Assembly: GCF_023101685.1 (NCBI RefSeq)
Contig: NZ_CP082164.1
Span: 4,464,001 to 4,528,000 of the forward strand
From: Bradyrhizobium sp. 186
GTDB lineage: Bacteria; Pseudomonadota; Alphaproteobacteria; Rhizobiales; Xanthobacteraceae
Length of the DNA: 64,000 nt
Direction of reading: 5' to 3'
Of this stretch, positions 53,505-61,962 are shown piece by piece. Position 1 is the stretch's first letter, and every line of letters starts with the position of its first letter. The notes below the pieces were generated by a model. It was not told the DNA's origin and did not search any database. It saw nothing but the letters and a program-made list of their open reading frames with translations. The position numbers and the translations under genes were made by a program.

Positions 53505-53516
53505 GCAATCGTCCGC

Positions 53517-53906
53517 TCATCCGCAGAACTTGATCGTGTACTCGCCGACGCGCTTGGAATGAAAAACCAGCCTGCCGTCGGGGGTGTCGTTCTCCAGATT
53601 GCTGTCCCTCATATCGTCCGTGTAGAACGGCGGTAGCGGGTAGTTGGAACCCAGCAAATCCTTTTCGGCCTCATCGATCAGCTCAGCCGGCGGCAGCTTG
53701 ATGAGCAGCTTGCCGTCAGTGTATGACGTCTCGATGAAGACGAGCTCGGTGAATGGACGGGGATACTTCGCCACCACGCCGGCCTTGTCGAGCTGGTCTT
53801 TGAATTCTGTGACGGTGGTCGGGCGCGATGACTTGTCGTGAGCCCACTTCTTCACGAGGTCGCCCCAGACATCATAGTTCACGACGTCGAACATCTCGAA
53901 TTTCAT
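53517..53906 (-). CDS. hypothetical 129-residue protein
   Basis: I do not recognise the family. It is acidic and soluble, without signal peptide or membrane segment, starting MKFEMFDVVNYDVWGDLV, with a central strand-rich part (TELVFIETSYTDGKLLIKLP) and a C-terminus GEYTIKFCG carrying its only cysteine two residues from the end. The gene follows the peroxidase gene by 41 bp on the same strand and converges on the SARP gene. A lone C-terminal Cys next to a YcaO enzyme makes it worth testing as a modification substrate or partner, but this is speculation. Confidence 0.75.
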   Translation of the reverse strand: MKFEMFDVVNYDVWGDLVKKWAHDKSSRPTTVTEFKDQLDKAGVVAKYPRPFTELVFIETSYTDGKLLIKLPPAELIDEAEKDLLGSNYPLPPFYTDDMRDSNLENDTPDGRLVFHSKRVGEYTIKFCG

Positions 53907-53947
53907 TGCGATCTCCCTTGGTTTGTGGCCGGCGGCATTGCCGGCTG

Positions 53948-55760
53948 TCAGAGAAAAGTCGGGTCAGCGTCTTGCAGGTTGGCGATCTCGGCGATGAACA
54001 GGACGAGGTCGCTCATCGTTTCGATCTCCGGCACAAAATTGAGACGGTTGGCCGAGTAGATGCGCTTTGAAAGACTGGTAAGCGGGTCTTCGAGACTCCC
54101 CGGTGAGGAGCCGGTCGGCATTCGGTCGTCGAGCATCGCACCAAAAATGACCTCGGCGACGATGATCGAGCCGAGCATGCCGAGCGTCTTGCCCCGCTTC
54201 GCCGGGTCATCGGGGCCCATGGCTGCTTCGAACAGAATGAAGAAGGAGAGCGGCGGGTCGTTGGCGAGGGTCCGAATATCGGCGTCGGTCAGGTCTCCGC
54301 GATTCTGCTCGAGCCAGGCCCGCAACCGCCCGACGCGATAACTGCGATCTTCAAGCAGCCGATCGCTGCCGATCAGGGACGGCTGCCGTTCGCGGATCTC
54401 GTCGATGAGGCTGTTCACCGACCACAGGCCGGCAAACGCTGCGCTCATCAAGTCTCTGTACGCGAGCCCCCATGCTCCGTCGGAGGAAATCGGGGGAAAT
54501 AAAGTCTTGTCGTAGAGTTGCCCGCTGAAGTGTGGGCTGATGCGCATGCTCGGCTGAGGTCGAGACCTGCCTGATATATCGAAGAAGAGCGACCAGCTTG
54601 CGATCCATTTTCGGCGCAACGGCATATTGCCGGGCCCGGAATAGGATGTCGCGCGCAGGACCTTGCCGAGCGGAAATTCGTTGGCGGGATTGATCTTGTA
54701 ACTGTCGCGGACCATTGCGTGGCCAAAGCGAAACGCAGCGTGAGTGAATTCCAGAGGTATCAATGACCCCCGATAGGGCTGTCGCGCAGAGGCAGAGCTC
54801 AGCAATTGAGGCTGGTCCAAATTGTACCTGTCGTAGACTGCCCGGTTCAGGACTCGCTTCATCAAATCGCGGCGTATGACATTGCGATAGATGAGCGTGG
54901 CCGCGCCGCGCGCACAGAGAAACGCCTTGTAGGTCGCCGCGATGTCGGAATCTGCCGTGCCGCTGGCTGGCGACGGGGAAAGCCTGGTCAGCAGACCGTT
55001 ATGCAGATAGTGGAACAGGGTGGTGAGCTGGGACAAGATCGCATGATCGTCGTTGCGTTGGTCGGCAATCAACACGTCGGTTAGTCGTTTTGCGTCACTG
55101 TGCGGGTCCCACTCGCAGGCAACCCGTGCGATGTCACGGCCCTTCGGCCTCATCTCGACCTTGTCCTCGCTGTTGATCCCACCGCCGCCCAAACGCAGCC
55201 TTGAACGGGCGGCCTTCGGCCTGGCGACGTAAGCGAACGGGCAGACTTCGGGGCCGCCGCCGTAGATCGTGTCCAGTTTCAACCGGTAGGCCCGATCATT
55301 GCGCACGCCGGTCGCGGTATTTTCAAGCACCGAGACGGGGAACGACGTTTGAACGAGATCGTGAGCGACGAGCTGGAGAAGATAGGTGTATCCGGCCGGA
55401 ATGTCGGCGTTTTCCTGAGGTCCTTGTCCTTCCTCCCACACCGGAGCGACGCGCATGCGCTTGGCAAAGGCGTTCCATCAGGATACGAAGCCGCTCCTTG
55501 CTCTCATCTGATTTGAGCGGATCGTTGCCATCAACCTTGAACCGCTTCTCGAGCGGCAATGTGTCCAGATCGGAAAGGAAATGCCGGAAGCCCGGAACAA
55601 CACCTTGCTTGGGTGGGGCTGATGCCCGATCCGGAAATGCGTCAGCCCTCAACCTGGCGGACAATTCGCGGTTGCCGATGCCGGATAGCCCTGCGTCACC
55701 GGCCGCACCGCCGCCGAGTTGCTCCCCTGCGATCGAGAATCCACCCCCGTGCCTGCCCAT
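53948..55760 (-). pseudogene. animal-type haem peroxidase gene with one-base frame break
   Basis: Two frames join into one peroxidase. The first runs from ATG 55760 (MGRHGGGFSIAG, then PGFRHFLSDLDTLPLEKRF) for 98 codons to CGC CTT; dropping one T (55466-55468 on the plus strand) restores AKRMRVAPVWEEGQGPQENA and the remaining 505 residues. The main part has GYTYLLQLVAHDLVQTS (distal His-Asp region), EFTHAAFRFGHAMVR (proximal His helix) and NEFPLGKVL, typical of bacterial members of the animal haem peroxidase superfamily (about 600 residues). They oxidise halides or phenols with peroxide. Classed as disrupted, although a sequence error or recoding at CTTTGCC is possible. Confidence 0.75.
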
Positions 55761-56114
55761 TGCTGACCTCCCAAAGCCGAGCGCACTCTATTTTGAGCAA
55801 CGTGATTCGAGCGTGAATCGACCTTGCACGCGGAAGACGAGCGAATCCGTCCGCTGGCCGCGTTGGAGCGGTGGCGTCAAGCTCCCCGGACGGCTGGCCG
55901 TTCGGGGCACCTGCCGCCGGGCGAAAATTCGCCGCAAGAGAGCGTCGGAAAGGGCATCGTTTCCGACGGCGTGCGGGAGGGCGCAGGTCCAACGCGCGTC
56001 CCGAATTCACGTGTCATTCACGATCCGCTTCGTTACGTCGGCCTAAGCTCCGTCCGTTGCCATGACGCTATCAATGGCACTTGCAGGTACGTAACTTGGC
56101 AAAGGAGAGATGTC
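55761..56114. other. intergenic region between divergent genes
   Basis: This 354-bp stretch separates the peroxidase from the next small gene. The open frames in it are shadows with Arg/Pro-rich products. A short repeat, TGCCATGACGC and ATGGCACTTGC, is seen near 56058-56086; nothing else is recognised. Confidence 0.4.
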
Positions 56115-56435
56115 ATGACTGTCCTGCTGAGAAATACCTTCAAGGCCTGGATCGACCGCGCGCCTGGCGCGCCGCCTAAGCTGATCATGACGGGCGATGT
56201 GCGGGTGCCGACCAATGGCTGGCACGCCAGGCTGACCAAGCGTTCGCCGCAGGGCATCAATCCGAAGATCCTGATCCTCGACGTGAGCGCGCAGCAGCCG
56301 AGCGGCGAAGCGCCGGAGCAAATCACCACGATCCCGCTTCGCTATGAGGAAAGTCCGCCGCAGGACGAATACGGTCAGGTGATGATCGCGACCTGCAAGG
56401 GCGAGATCGTCGTCAACATTGGACGCACGCATTAG
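56115..56435 (+). CDS. hypothetical 106-residue beta-rich protein
   Basis: A soluble protein without signal peptide, mainly predicted strands: LIMTGDVRVPTNGWHARLTK, NPKILILDVSAQQPSGEAP and YGQVMIATCKGEIVVNIG. The pattern suggests a small beta-sandwich, but the family is not known to me. AAAGGAGAG precedes the ATG at 56115; the longer frame to 55824 is not supported. It stands between the island and the IclR-controlled operon. Confidence 0.7.
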   Translation: MTVLLRNTFKAWIDRAPGAPPKLIMTGDVRVPTNGWHARLTKRSPQGINPKILILDVSAQQPSGEAPEQITTIPLRYEESPPQDEYGQVMIATCKGEIVVNIGRTH

Positions 56436-56486
56436 TTCGGCGGACCGCGAAAGTGTAGACGGCTTGGCCGACGCCGAAAGACGCGA

Positions 56487-57326
56487 TCAGGTCGACAGGC
56501 CGGACTTGATCGCGAGGTCCTGCACCAGGCTGGTGATCCGCATCAGCCGTGGCAGCGCCTGGTCGCGAAAGGCGGACATGTCCATGCGCATTGCGTCCAC
56601 GGTGACGCTCAATCCCGCGATCACGATCCCCTGGGCATCGAAGATCGGTGTGGCCAGCGTGCGCAGGCCATAGGCGTTCTCGCCGTCGGAGACGGCATGG
56701 CCTTTCCGCTTCACCAGATCGAGCCGGTCGAGGAGGGCGTCGAGACCAGTCAGCGTCCGCTCCGACAATTTGACGCGGGGCCGGGCGTCCAGCCGCTGGA
56801 TCTGCTCGTCCCGCGCCAGATGCGCGAGCATGGCATGGCCGAGCGCGGCGCTGTAGGCGGGAATGCGCGTACCCGGCCGTCGATCCATCTTGTGGCGATC
56901 GAGGCCCGCACCGATACGCGCGAGATAGACCACGTCGCCGCCGTCGAGCACGCCGAGCGAGGCTGCATCGCCAACCGCCGGCACTAGCTCGCGCAGCAGC
57001 GGCTCGACGATCGGCCGCAACGATCCGTGCGACAGCACGGTGTAGCCGAGGTCAAGGCAGGCGACGCCGAGGCGGAACCGGCGGCTCTGCGGAACGGCCT
57101 GGAGATAACCGAGTTCGATCAGCGTCTGGATCAGCCGGAACGCCGTGCCGCGATCGAGATCGGTCCGCGCGGCAACTTCACTTAAGGTAAGCTCGAACGC
57201 TTCGCTGCTGAAACTCTTCAGCACCGCGAAGGCCTTGCCGACGGAAGCGACATAATTCTTGGGATTTTTCGGGGTCGTTTCCGATGCGCGCTTTGCGGCC
57301 TTGGCCATGCTCGAATGCCCCGCCAT
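56487..57326 (-). CDS. IclR-family transcriptional regulator
   Basis: A 279-residue protein with an N-terminal winged HTH (LTLSEVAARTDLDRGTAFRL, residues about 46-66) and the IclR effector domain (SLGVLDGGDVVYLARIG, PAYSAALGHAMLAHL, GLRTLATPIFD, GLSVTVDAMRM). Members sense small acids and control neighbouring catabolic genes. It diverges from the DapA-like gene, with a palindromic site between them. An ATG six codons in (57308) is an alternative start. Confidence 0.92.
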   Translation of the reverse strand: MAGHSSMAKAAKRASETTPKNPKNYVASVGKAFAVLKSFSSEAFELTLSEVAARTDLDRGTAFRLIQTLIELGYLQAVPQSRRFRLGVACLDLGYTVLSHGSLRPIVEPLLRELVPAVGDAASLGVLDGGDVVYLARIGAGLDRHKMDRRPGTRIPAYSAALGHAMLAHLARDEQIQRLDARPRVKLSERTLTGLDALLDRLDLVKRKGHAVSDGENAYGLRTLATPIFDAQGIVIAGLSVTVDAMRMDMSAFRDQALPRLMRITSLVQDLAIKSGLST

Positions 57327-57388
57327 GACAGCCGTCGCCCTTGACGCGGCGGCAACCTGATTTTACCAACGTATCAGCTAATAACAAA

Positions 57389-57405
57389 TGTTCGCATTCC
57401 GAACA
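57389..57405. promoter_or_regulatory. IclR operator
   Basis: TGTTCG-CATTC-CGAACA is a perfect inverted repeat with 6-bp arms and 5-bp spacer, the size of known IclR-family sites. It lies 63 bp before the iclR start and 27 bp before the DapA-like start. Confidence 0.7.
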
Positions 57406-57431
57406 ATATCGATTTGACGATCGGAGGAAGT

Positions 57432-58352
57432 TTGTCGACATCATCGCTGCACCCTCATGGCGTGTTCTCCGCCGCGTTGACGCCGCTCGACGCCGAGCTC
57501 GCTCCCGATCATGCGCGCTTTGTCGCGCATTGCCGCCATCTGCTGGATGAAGGCTGCGACGGCATCGCGCTGCTCGGCACCACCGGCGAGGCCAACTCCT
57601 TCTCGGCTGCCGAGCGCATCGCGCTGCTCGAGGCAGTGGTGGCCGCCGGCATCGCGCCGCAGCGGCTTCTCCCCGGCACCGGCGTTGCCGCGCTCAGCGA
57701 GACCATCGCCCTGACGCGCCACGCGCTTTCGGTCGGCGTCGACACCGTAGTGATGCTGCCGCCGTTCTATTACAAGGGCGTCACCGACGACGGCATCTAT
57801 GCGTCCTACAGCGAAATCGTGCAGCGCATCGGCGATGCGCGGCTCAGGATCGTGCTCTATCACATCCCGCAGATGTCGGCTCAGCCGATCTCGCATGCGC
57901 TGATCGGGCGGCTGCGCGCGGCTTATCCGGCCACCTTCGTCGGCATCAAGGATTCTTCCGGCGACTTTGCCAACATGACCGCGATGGTCGAGCGTTTCCC
58001 CGGCTTTGCGGTCCTGGTCGGCGCGGATCCGCTGCTCCTGCCGCTGCTGCGCAAGGGTGGTGCGGGCTGCATCACGGCGACCTCCAATCTCATCGCGCGC
58101 GACCTCGCCTATGTCTATAAGCACTACCGCGACAGCGACGACGACGCGGCGCTCAAGGCGGCGCAGGCGCGTATCGTCCAGGCGCGCGAGCTGGTCTCGC
58201 GCTTCCCGCAGATGGCCTCTCTGAAGGCGCTGGTTGCCGAGCGCACCGGCTATGCCGGATGGCAGCGCCTGCGGCCGCCGCTGGAGTCGTTGCCGTCGGC
58301 TCAAATAAAAGAGCTGCTTGCCGATGTCGCTGCATTCGCAGCCGCCGTCTAG
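57432..58352 (+). CDS. DapA-family aldolase/lyase
   Basis: A TIM-barrel protein of about 306 residues in the dihydrodipicolinate synthase/N-acetylneuraminate lyase superfamily. GIALLGTTGEANSFS carries the GTTGE substrate-carboxylate loop, VVMLPPFYYKG the tyrosine loop, VLYHIPQMSA the catalytic tyrosine region, and FVGIKDSSGDF the Schiff-base lysine. It should make or cleave a 2-oxo acid through a lysine imine; in this operon a catabolic aldolase is more likely than lysine synthesis. TTG at 57432 is preferred as start because GGAGG lies four bases before it. Confidence 0.88.
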   Translation: MSTSSLHPHGVFSAALTPLDAELAPDHARFVAHCRHLLDEGCDGIALLGTTGEANSFSAAERIALLEAVVAAGIAPQRLLPGTGVAALSETIALTRHALSVGVDTVVMLPPFYYKGVTDDGIYASYSEIVQRIGDARLRIVLYHIPQMSAQPISHALIGRLRAAYPATFVGIKDSSGDFANMTAMVERFPGFAVLVGADPLLLPLLRKGGAGCITATSNLIARDLAYVYKHYRDSDDDAALKAAQARIVQARELVSRFPQMASLKALVAERTGYAGWQRLRPPLESLPSAQIKELLADVAAFAAAV

Positions 58353-58379
58353 GCTTGGTGCGGACGACGAGGCGTTCCG

Positions 58380-59819
58380 ATGTTAGGTTCTTTCCATGAT
58401 GCGTTGGCCGGGCTCGCCGAACTCGTCGGCGACAAGCACGTCATCGCGTCCGGGCCCGACCAGGAGCCCTATGTGACGGACTGGCGCGGGCGCTATCACG
58501 GCCGCGCCGTCGCGGTGGTGAAGCCCGGCTCGACCGCCGAGGTCGCCTCCGTCGTCAAATACTGCGGGGCGAGGGGGCTCGCGATCGTGCCGCAAGGCGG
58601 CAATACCGGCATGTGCGGGGCCGCGACGCCGGACGATCGCGCGGGCAATGTCGTGATCCGGCTCGACCGCATGCGCGCCGTGCGCGACGTCAGCCCGCTT
58701 GCGAACACGATCACGGTAGAGTCCGGCTGCATCCTCGCCGAGGTGCAGGATGCGGCGCGGGCCGCGGATCGCTGCTTCCCCCTGAGCCTCGGCGCCGAAG
58801 GCTCCTGCCAGATCGGCGGCAACATCTCGACCAACGCCGGCGGCACCGCCGTGCTGCGCTACGGGCCGACGCGCGATCTCGTGCTCGGCCTGGAGGTCGT
58901 GCTCCCCGACGGCCGCGTCTTCAACGGCCTGCGCGCGTTGCGCAAGGACAACACGGGCTACGCACTCAAGCAGCTCTTCATAGGTGCAGAAGGCACGCTT
59001 GGCATCGTCACCGCGGCGGTGCTGAAGCTGTTCGCGCCGCCGCGCAGCTCGGCTTTGGCACTGTTGAAATTGCAGGGCGTCGAGCAGGCGCTCGAGATCA
59101 TGCAACGGCTGCGCGGTGCGGTCGGCGACCGGCTCGGCAGCCTCGAGATCATGTCGCGGTCGCAGATCGAGGCGATTGCCGCGACCGTGCCGCATGTGAC
59201 GATCCCGTTCGAGCTGACGACGCCGTGGTATCTGATCGTCGAGCTGACCGACACGCTCGCGGGCGTCGACCTCAACGAGCCGCTGGCCGCGGTGCTTGCA
59301 GAGGCAATGGAAGTGGGGCTTGCTGAGGACGCCATCCTGGCATCCAACCTCGCGCAGGCGAAGGCGATCTGGGCGGTCCGGCACAGCGTATCCGAAGGCA
59401 ACAAGCGCAGTGGCTATGTGGTGTCGCACGACAGCGTGGTGCCGCTGGAACGTCAGGCGGCCTTCGTCACCAAGGTCGAGGCCCGGATCAATCAAGCCGT
59501 GCCGCATGCGCGCGTCGTGATGCACGGCCATATCGGCGATGGCAACATCCACGTGGTTGCCTTGATCGACCGCGCGCATTGCCAGGATCCGGCTGCGACG
59601 GCCGCGCTGGTGGCTGAGATCAACGAGATCGTCGATGACGAGACTGCGGCGCAGGGTGGGGCGATCAGTGCCGAGCATGGCATCGGGATCACCAATCGTG
59701 GCCGGCTCGCCCGCGTCGCCGATCCGTTCGACATCGAGCTGATGCGCGGCATCAAGCAGTTGCTCGATCCGAACGGTCTGATGAATCCCGGCAAGATTTT
59801 CAGCGCAGGAGCGACATGA
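58380..59819 (+). CDS. FAD-linked 2-hydroxyacid dehydrogenase (GlcD/D2HGDH type)
   Basis: The 479-residue protein has the PCMH-type FAD domain (LAIVPQGGNTGMCGA, AEGSCQIGGNISTNAGGTAV and GYALKQLFIGAEGTLGIVTA) and the C-terminal cap with HGHIGDGNIH metal-binding residues and SAEHGIG. This group oxidises D-lactate, D-2-hydroxyglutarate, glycolate or similar acids, passing electrons to quinone or ETF. It lies 27 bp after the DapA-like gene, and its stop overlaps the kinase start. Confidence 0.92.
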   Translation: MLGSFHDALAGLAELVGDKHVIASGPDQEPYVTDWRGRYHGRAVAVVKPGSTAEVASVVKYCGARGLAIVPQGGNTGMCGAATPDDRAGNVVIRLDRMRAVRDVSPLANTITVESGCILAEVQDAARAADRCFPLSLGAEGSCQIGGNISTNAGGTAVLRYGPTRDLVLGLEVVLPDGRVFNGLRALRKDNTGYALKQLFIGAEGTLGIVTAAVLKLFAPPRSSALALLKLQGVEQALEIMQRLRGAVGDRLGSLEIMSRSQIEAIAATVPHVTIPFELTTPWYLIVELTDTLAGVDLNEPLAAVLAEAMEVGLAEDAILASNLAQAKAIWAVRHSVSEGNKRSGYVVSHDSVVPLERQAAFVTKVEARINQAVPHARVVMHGHIGDGNIHVVALIDRAHCQDPAATAALVAEINEIVDDETAAQGGAISAEHGIGITNRGRLARVADPFDIELMRGIKQLLDPNGLMNPGKIFSAGAT

Positions 59820-60928
59820 CGATGACGAGCGTCCGCCTGCTTGCCGACGATCTCACCGGTGCGCTCGACACCGCGGCGGAATTCGTCGGGCTGTGCGGAT
59901 CGTTCGACGTCACCTGGGCGGAAGCGTCTGCGGCGCCGGGATCTCAGAGTCTCGCGATCGACAGCGGCACCCGCGAGTGCTCGAAGGCGGAGAGCGTCGA
60001 GATTGTCGGAAGGCTGGCGCCGCTGCTCCGCGACGGCACGATCGCCTACAAGAAGGTCGATAGCCTGCTCCGTGGTGCATGGGCGGCCGAGCTCGGTGCC
60101 TGCCTCAGCGAGGGCCACTGGGCGTCCTGCGTGGTCGCGCCCGCCTTCGACTATCAGGGGCGTCGCACCGTCGAAGGCCAGCAATTCGCGCGCACCGTGC
60201 AAGGCGACTGGCATCGGGTCGGCGACAATCTGCTGGACCAATTGCGACAGGACGGCATCGAGGCTCGCCAGGGACGGCCCGACACGCTGTCGCAAGGCGG
60301 CGTCCAGGTCTTCGATGCCGAGAGCGATCTCGATCTCGATCGCGTCGTCGAGATGGGACGTCAAATGCCCGCGCCCGTGCTGTGGTGCGGCAGTGGTGGA
60401 CTGGCCGGCGCGCTTGCCCGCGGCCACCGCGCTGATGCGCCGCCGCAACTGAAGCGGCCGCTGCTGGGGCTGTTCGGCTCCGACCAGCCCGCGACCGCAT
60501 CCCAGCTGGCGGCCTGCGGCGAGGCGACGCTCGCGCTTACCGAGGGTGAGGGCGTCGCGCGCGTTCAGCGCAAGCTGGCTGACGACGACGTGGCGCTGGT
60601 CAAATTTTCCCTCGTCGAGGGCCTGTCGCGCGCCGAGGCGGCGCGGCGGATTGCGCGGGAACTGACGGCGCTGATTGCGGCACTGGAACCTCCGGGTACG
60701 TTGATCGTGGCCGGCGGCGAAACCCTGAAGGCCGTCTGCGTTGCTCTTGGCGCGGTTGCGCTCCAGGTGACAGGACGTATCGTGCCGGGACTGCCGCGCT
60801 CGGTCCTGCAAGGCGGCCGCTGGGCCGGCGTTGATGTCATCTCGAAATCCGGCGCATTCGGGCCCAGCGAGCTGTGGCGCGATCTGCTCCGGGACAATCA
60901 CTTGCTCAATATGGAGGGTCCGACATGA
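59816..60928 (+). CDS. four-carbon acid sugar kinase (DUF1537 family)
   Basis: A 370-residue protein with both DUF1537 domains: N-terminal RLLADDLTGALDTAAEF (conserved acid-sugar loop) and KKVDSLLRGAWAAELGA, and C-terminal nucleotide domain with VAGGETLKAV and DVISKSGAFG. Family members phosphorylate D- or L-threonate, D-erythronate or related acids with ATP. It is slightly shorter than the usual 400-430 residues. The direct coupling to a PdxA2-type dehydrogenase is the known arrangement in tetronate catabolism. Confidence 0.88.
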   Translation: MTMTSVRLLADDLTGALDTAAEFVGLCGSFDVTWAEASAAPGSQSLAIDSGTRECSKAESVEIVGRLAPLLRDGTIAYKKVDSLLRGAWAAELGACLSEGHWASCVVAPAFDYQGRRTVEGQQFARTVQGDWHRVGDNLLDQLRQDGIEARQGRPDTLSQGGVQVFDAESDLDLDRVVEMGRQMPAPVLWCGSGGLAGALARGHRADAPPQLKRPLLGLFGSDQPATASQLAACGEATLALTEGEGVARVQRKLADDDVALVKFSLVEGLSRAEAARRIARELTALIAALEPPGTLIVAGGETLKAVCVALGAVALQVTGRIVPGLPRSVLQGGRWAGVDVISKSGAFGPSELWRDLLRDNHLLNMEGPT

Positions 60929-61962
60929 CCTCTCGTCATCTTGCCATCACTATGGGCGATCCCGCCGGGATCGGACCGGAGATCATCGTCAAGGCCTGTG
61001 TCGGACTGAAGGATCGGATCGCGACCGGCGATCTGCGTCTGCTGATCATCGGCAGCGGCGCGGCGCTGGATGGCGCGAAGGCCGCACTCGGTGCTGCCAT
61101 TGCGATCCCCGAGGTGAGCGCCGACGATCGCGACTGGCCGAACCTCTGCTTCCTCCAGGCCGATATCGAGGGCACGCCGATCAAGCCCGGCGTATTGAGC
61201 GCCGATGGCGGTCGCTTCGCCTACAAGGCGATCGAGCAGGGCGTGCGTCTCACCCAGGCTGGCCGAACCTCAGCGATCGTCACGGCACCGCTCAACAAGG
61301 AAGCGCTCAACAAGGCCGGTTATCATTTTCCCGGCCATACCGAGATGCTGGCACATCTGACTGGTGTGCGCGGTTCGGTGATGCTGCTTGCCCACGGCAA
61401 CATGCGCGTCAGCCATGTCTCGACCCATGTGGCGCTGGAAGACGTGCCGAAACGTCTGACGCCGGAGCGGTTGCGCCTGGTGATCGACCTCACCAACGAT
61501 GCGCTGCTGCGGCTCGGCATCTCCAAGCCGAAGATCGCGATTGCCGCGCTCAATCCGCATGCCGGCGAGGGCGGTCTGTTCGGCCGGCAGGATATCGACG
61601 TTTCGGCGCCGACGATTGCGAAGGCGGTCGCCGATGGTCTCGACGTCATCGGTCCGGTGCCCGGCGACACCATCTTCGTCAAGCTGCGCGCGGGCCAGTT
61701 CGACGCGGCGGTCGCGATGTACCACGATCAGGGGCACATCCCCGTAAAACTGCTCGGCTTCCAGGTCGATCCCGCAACCGGCCGCTGGCAGGAGCTCTCC
61801 GGCGTCAACATCACGCTGGGCCTGCCGATCATCCGCACCTCCGTCGATCACGGCACTGCTTTCGACATCGCCGGCAAGGGCATCGCCAACGAGCACAGCC
61901 TGATCGAGGCCATCGACTATGCCGAACGGCTGGCCGCTGGCGCCTCCGCATCCAAATCATGA
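60925..61962 (+). CDS. pdxA2: PdxA2-type 4-phospho-threonate/erythronate dehydrogenase
   Basis: A 345-residue PdxA-family enzyme: ITMGDPAGIGPEIIVKA at the N-terminus, VTAPLNKEALNKAGYHFPGH, metal histidines in YHFPGHTEMLAHLTG and AMYHDQGHIPVKLLGF, and TSVDHGTAFDIAGKG. PdxA2 proteins oxidise and decarboxylate phosphorylated four-carbon acids to dihydroxyacetone phosphate, using the product of the DUF1537 kinase. Its ATG overlaps the kinase stop. A role in pyridoxal synthesis is less likely, given this context. Confidence 0.88.
   Translation: MTSRHLAITMGDPAGIGPEIIVKACVGLKDRIATGDLRLLIIGSGAALDGAKAALGAAIAIPEVSADDRDWPNLCFLQADIEGTPIKPGVLSADGGRFAYKAIEQGVRLTQAGRTSAIVTAPLNKEALNKAGYHFPGHTEMLAHLTGVRGSVMLLAHGNMRVSHVSTHVALEDVPKRLTPERLRLVIDLTNDALLRLGISKPKIAIAALNPHAGEGGLFGRQDIDVSAPTIAKAVADGLDVIGPVPGDTIFVKLRAGQFDAAVAMYHDQGHIPVKLLGFQVDPATGRWQELSGVNITLGLPIIRTSVDHGTAFDIAGKGIANEHSLIEAIDYAERLAAGASASKS

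Noticed and set aside
60831..61958. A 758-codon open frame that would fuse an N-terminal extension to the iron alcohol dehydrogenase
   Set aside because: The upstream part is Arg/Ser-rich and lies in another frame of the kinase and PdxA2 genes; dehydrogenase homology begins after 61959.
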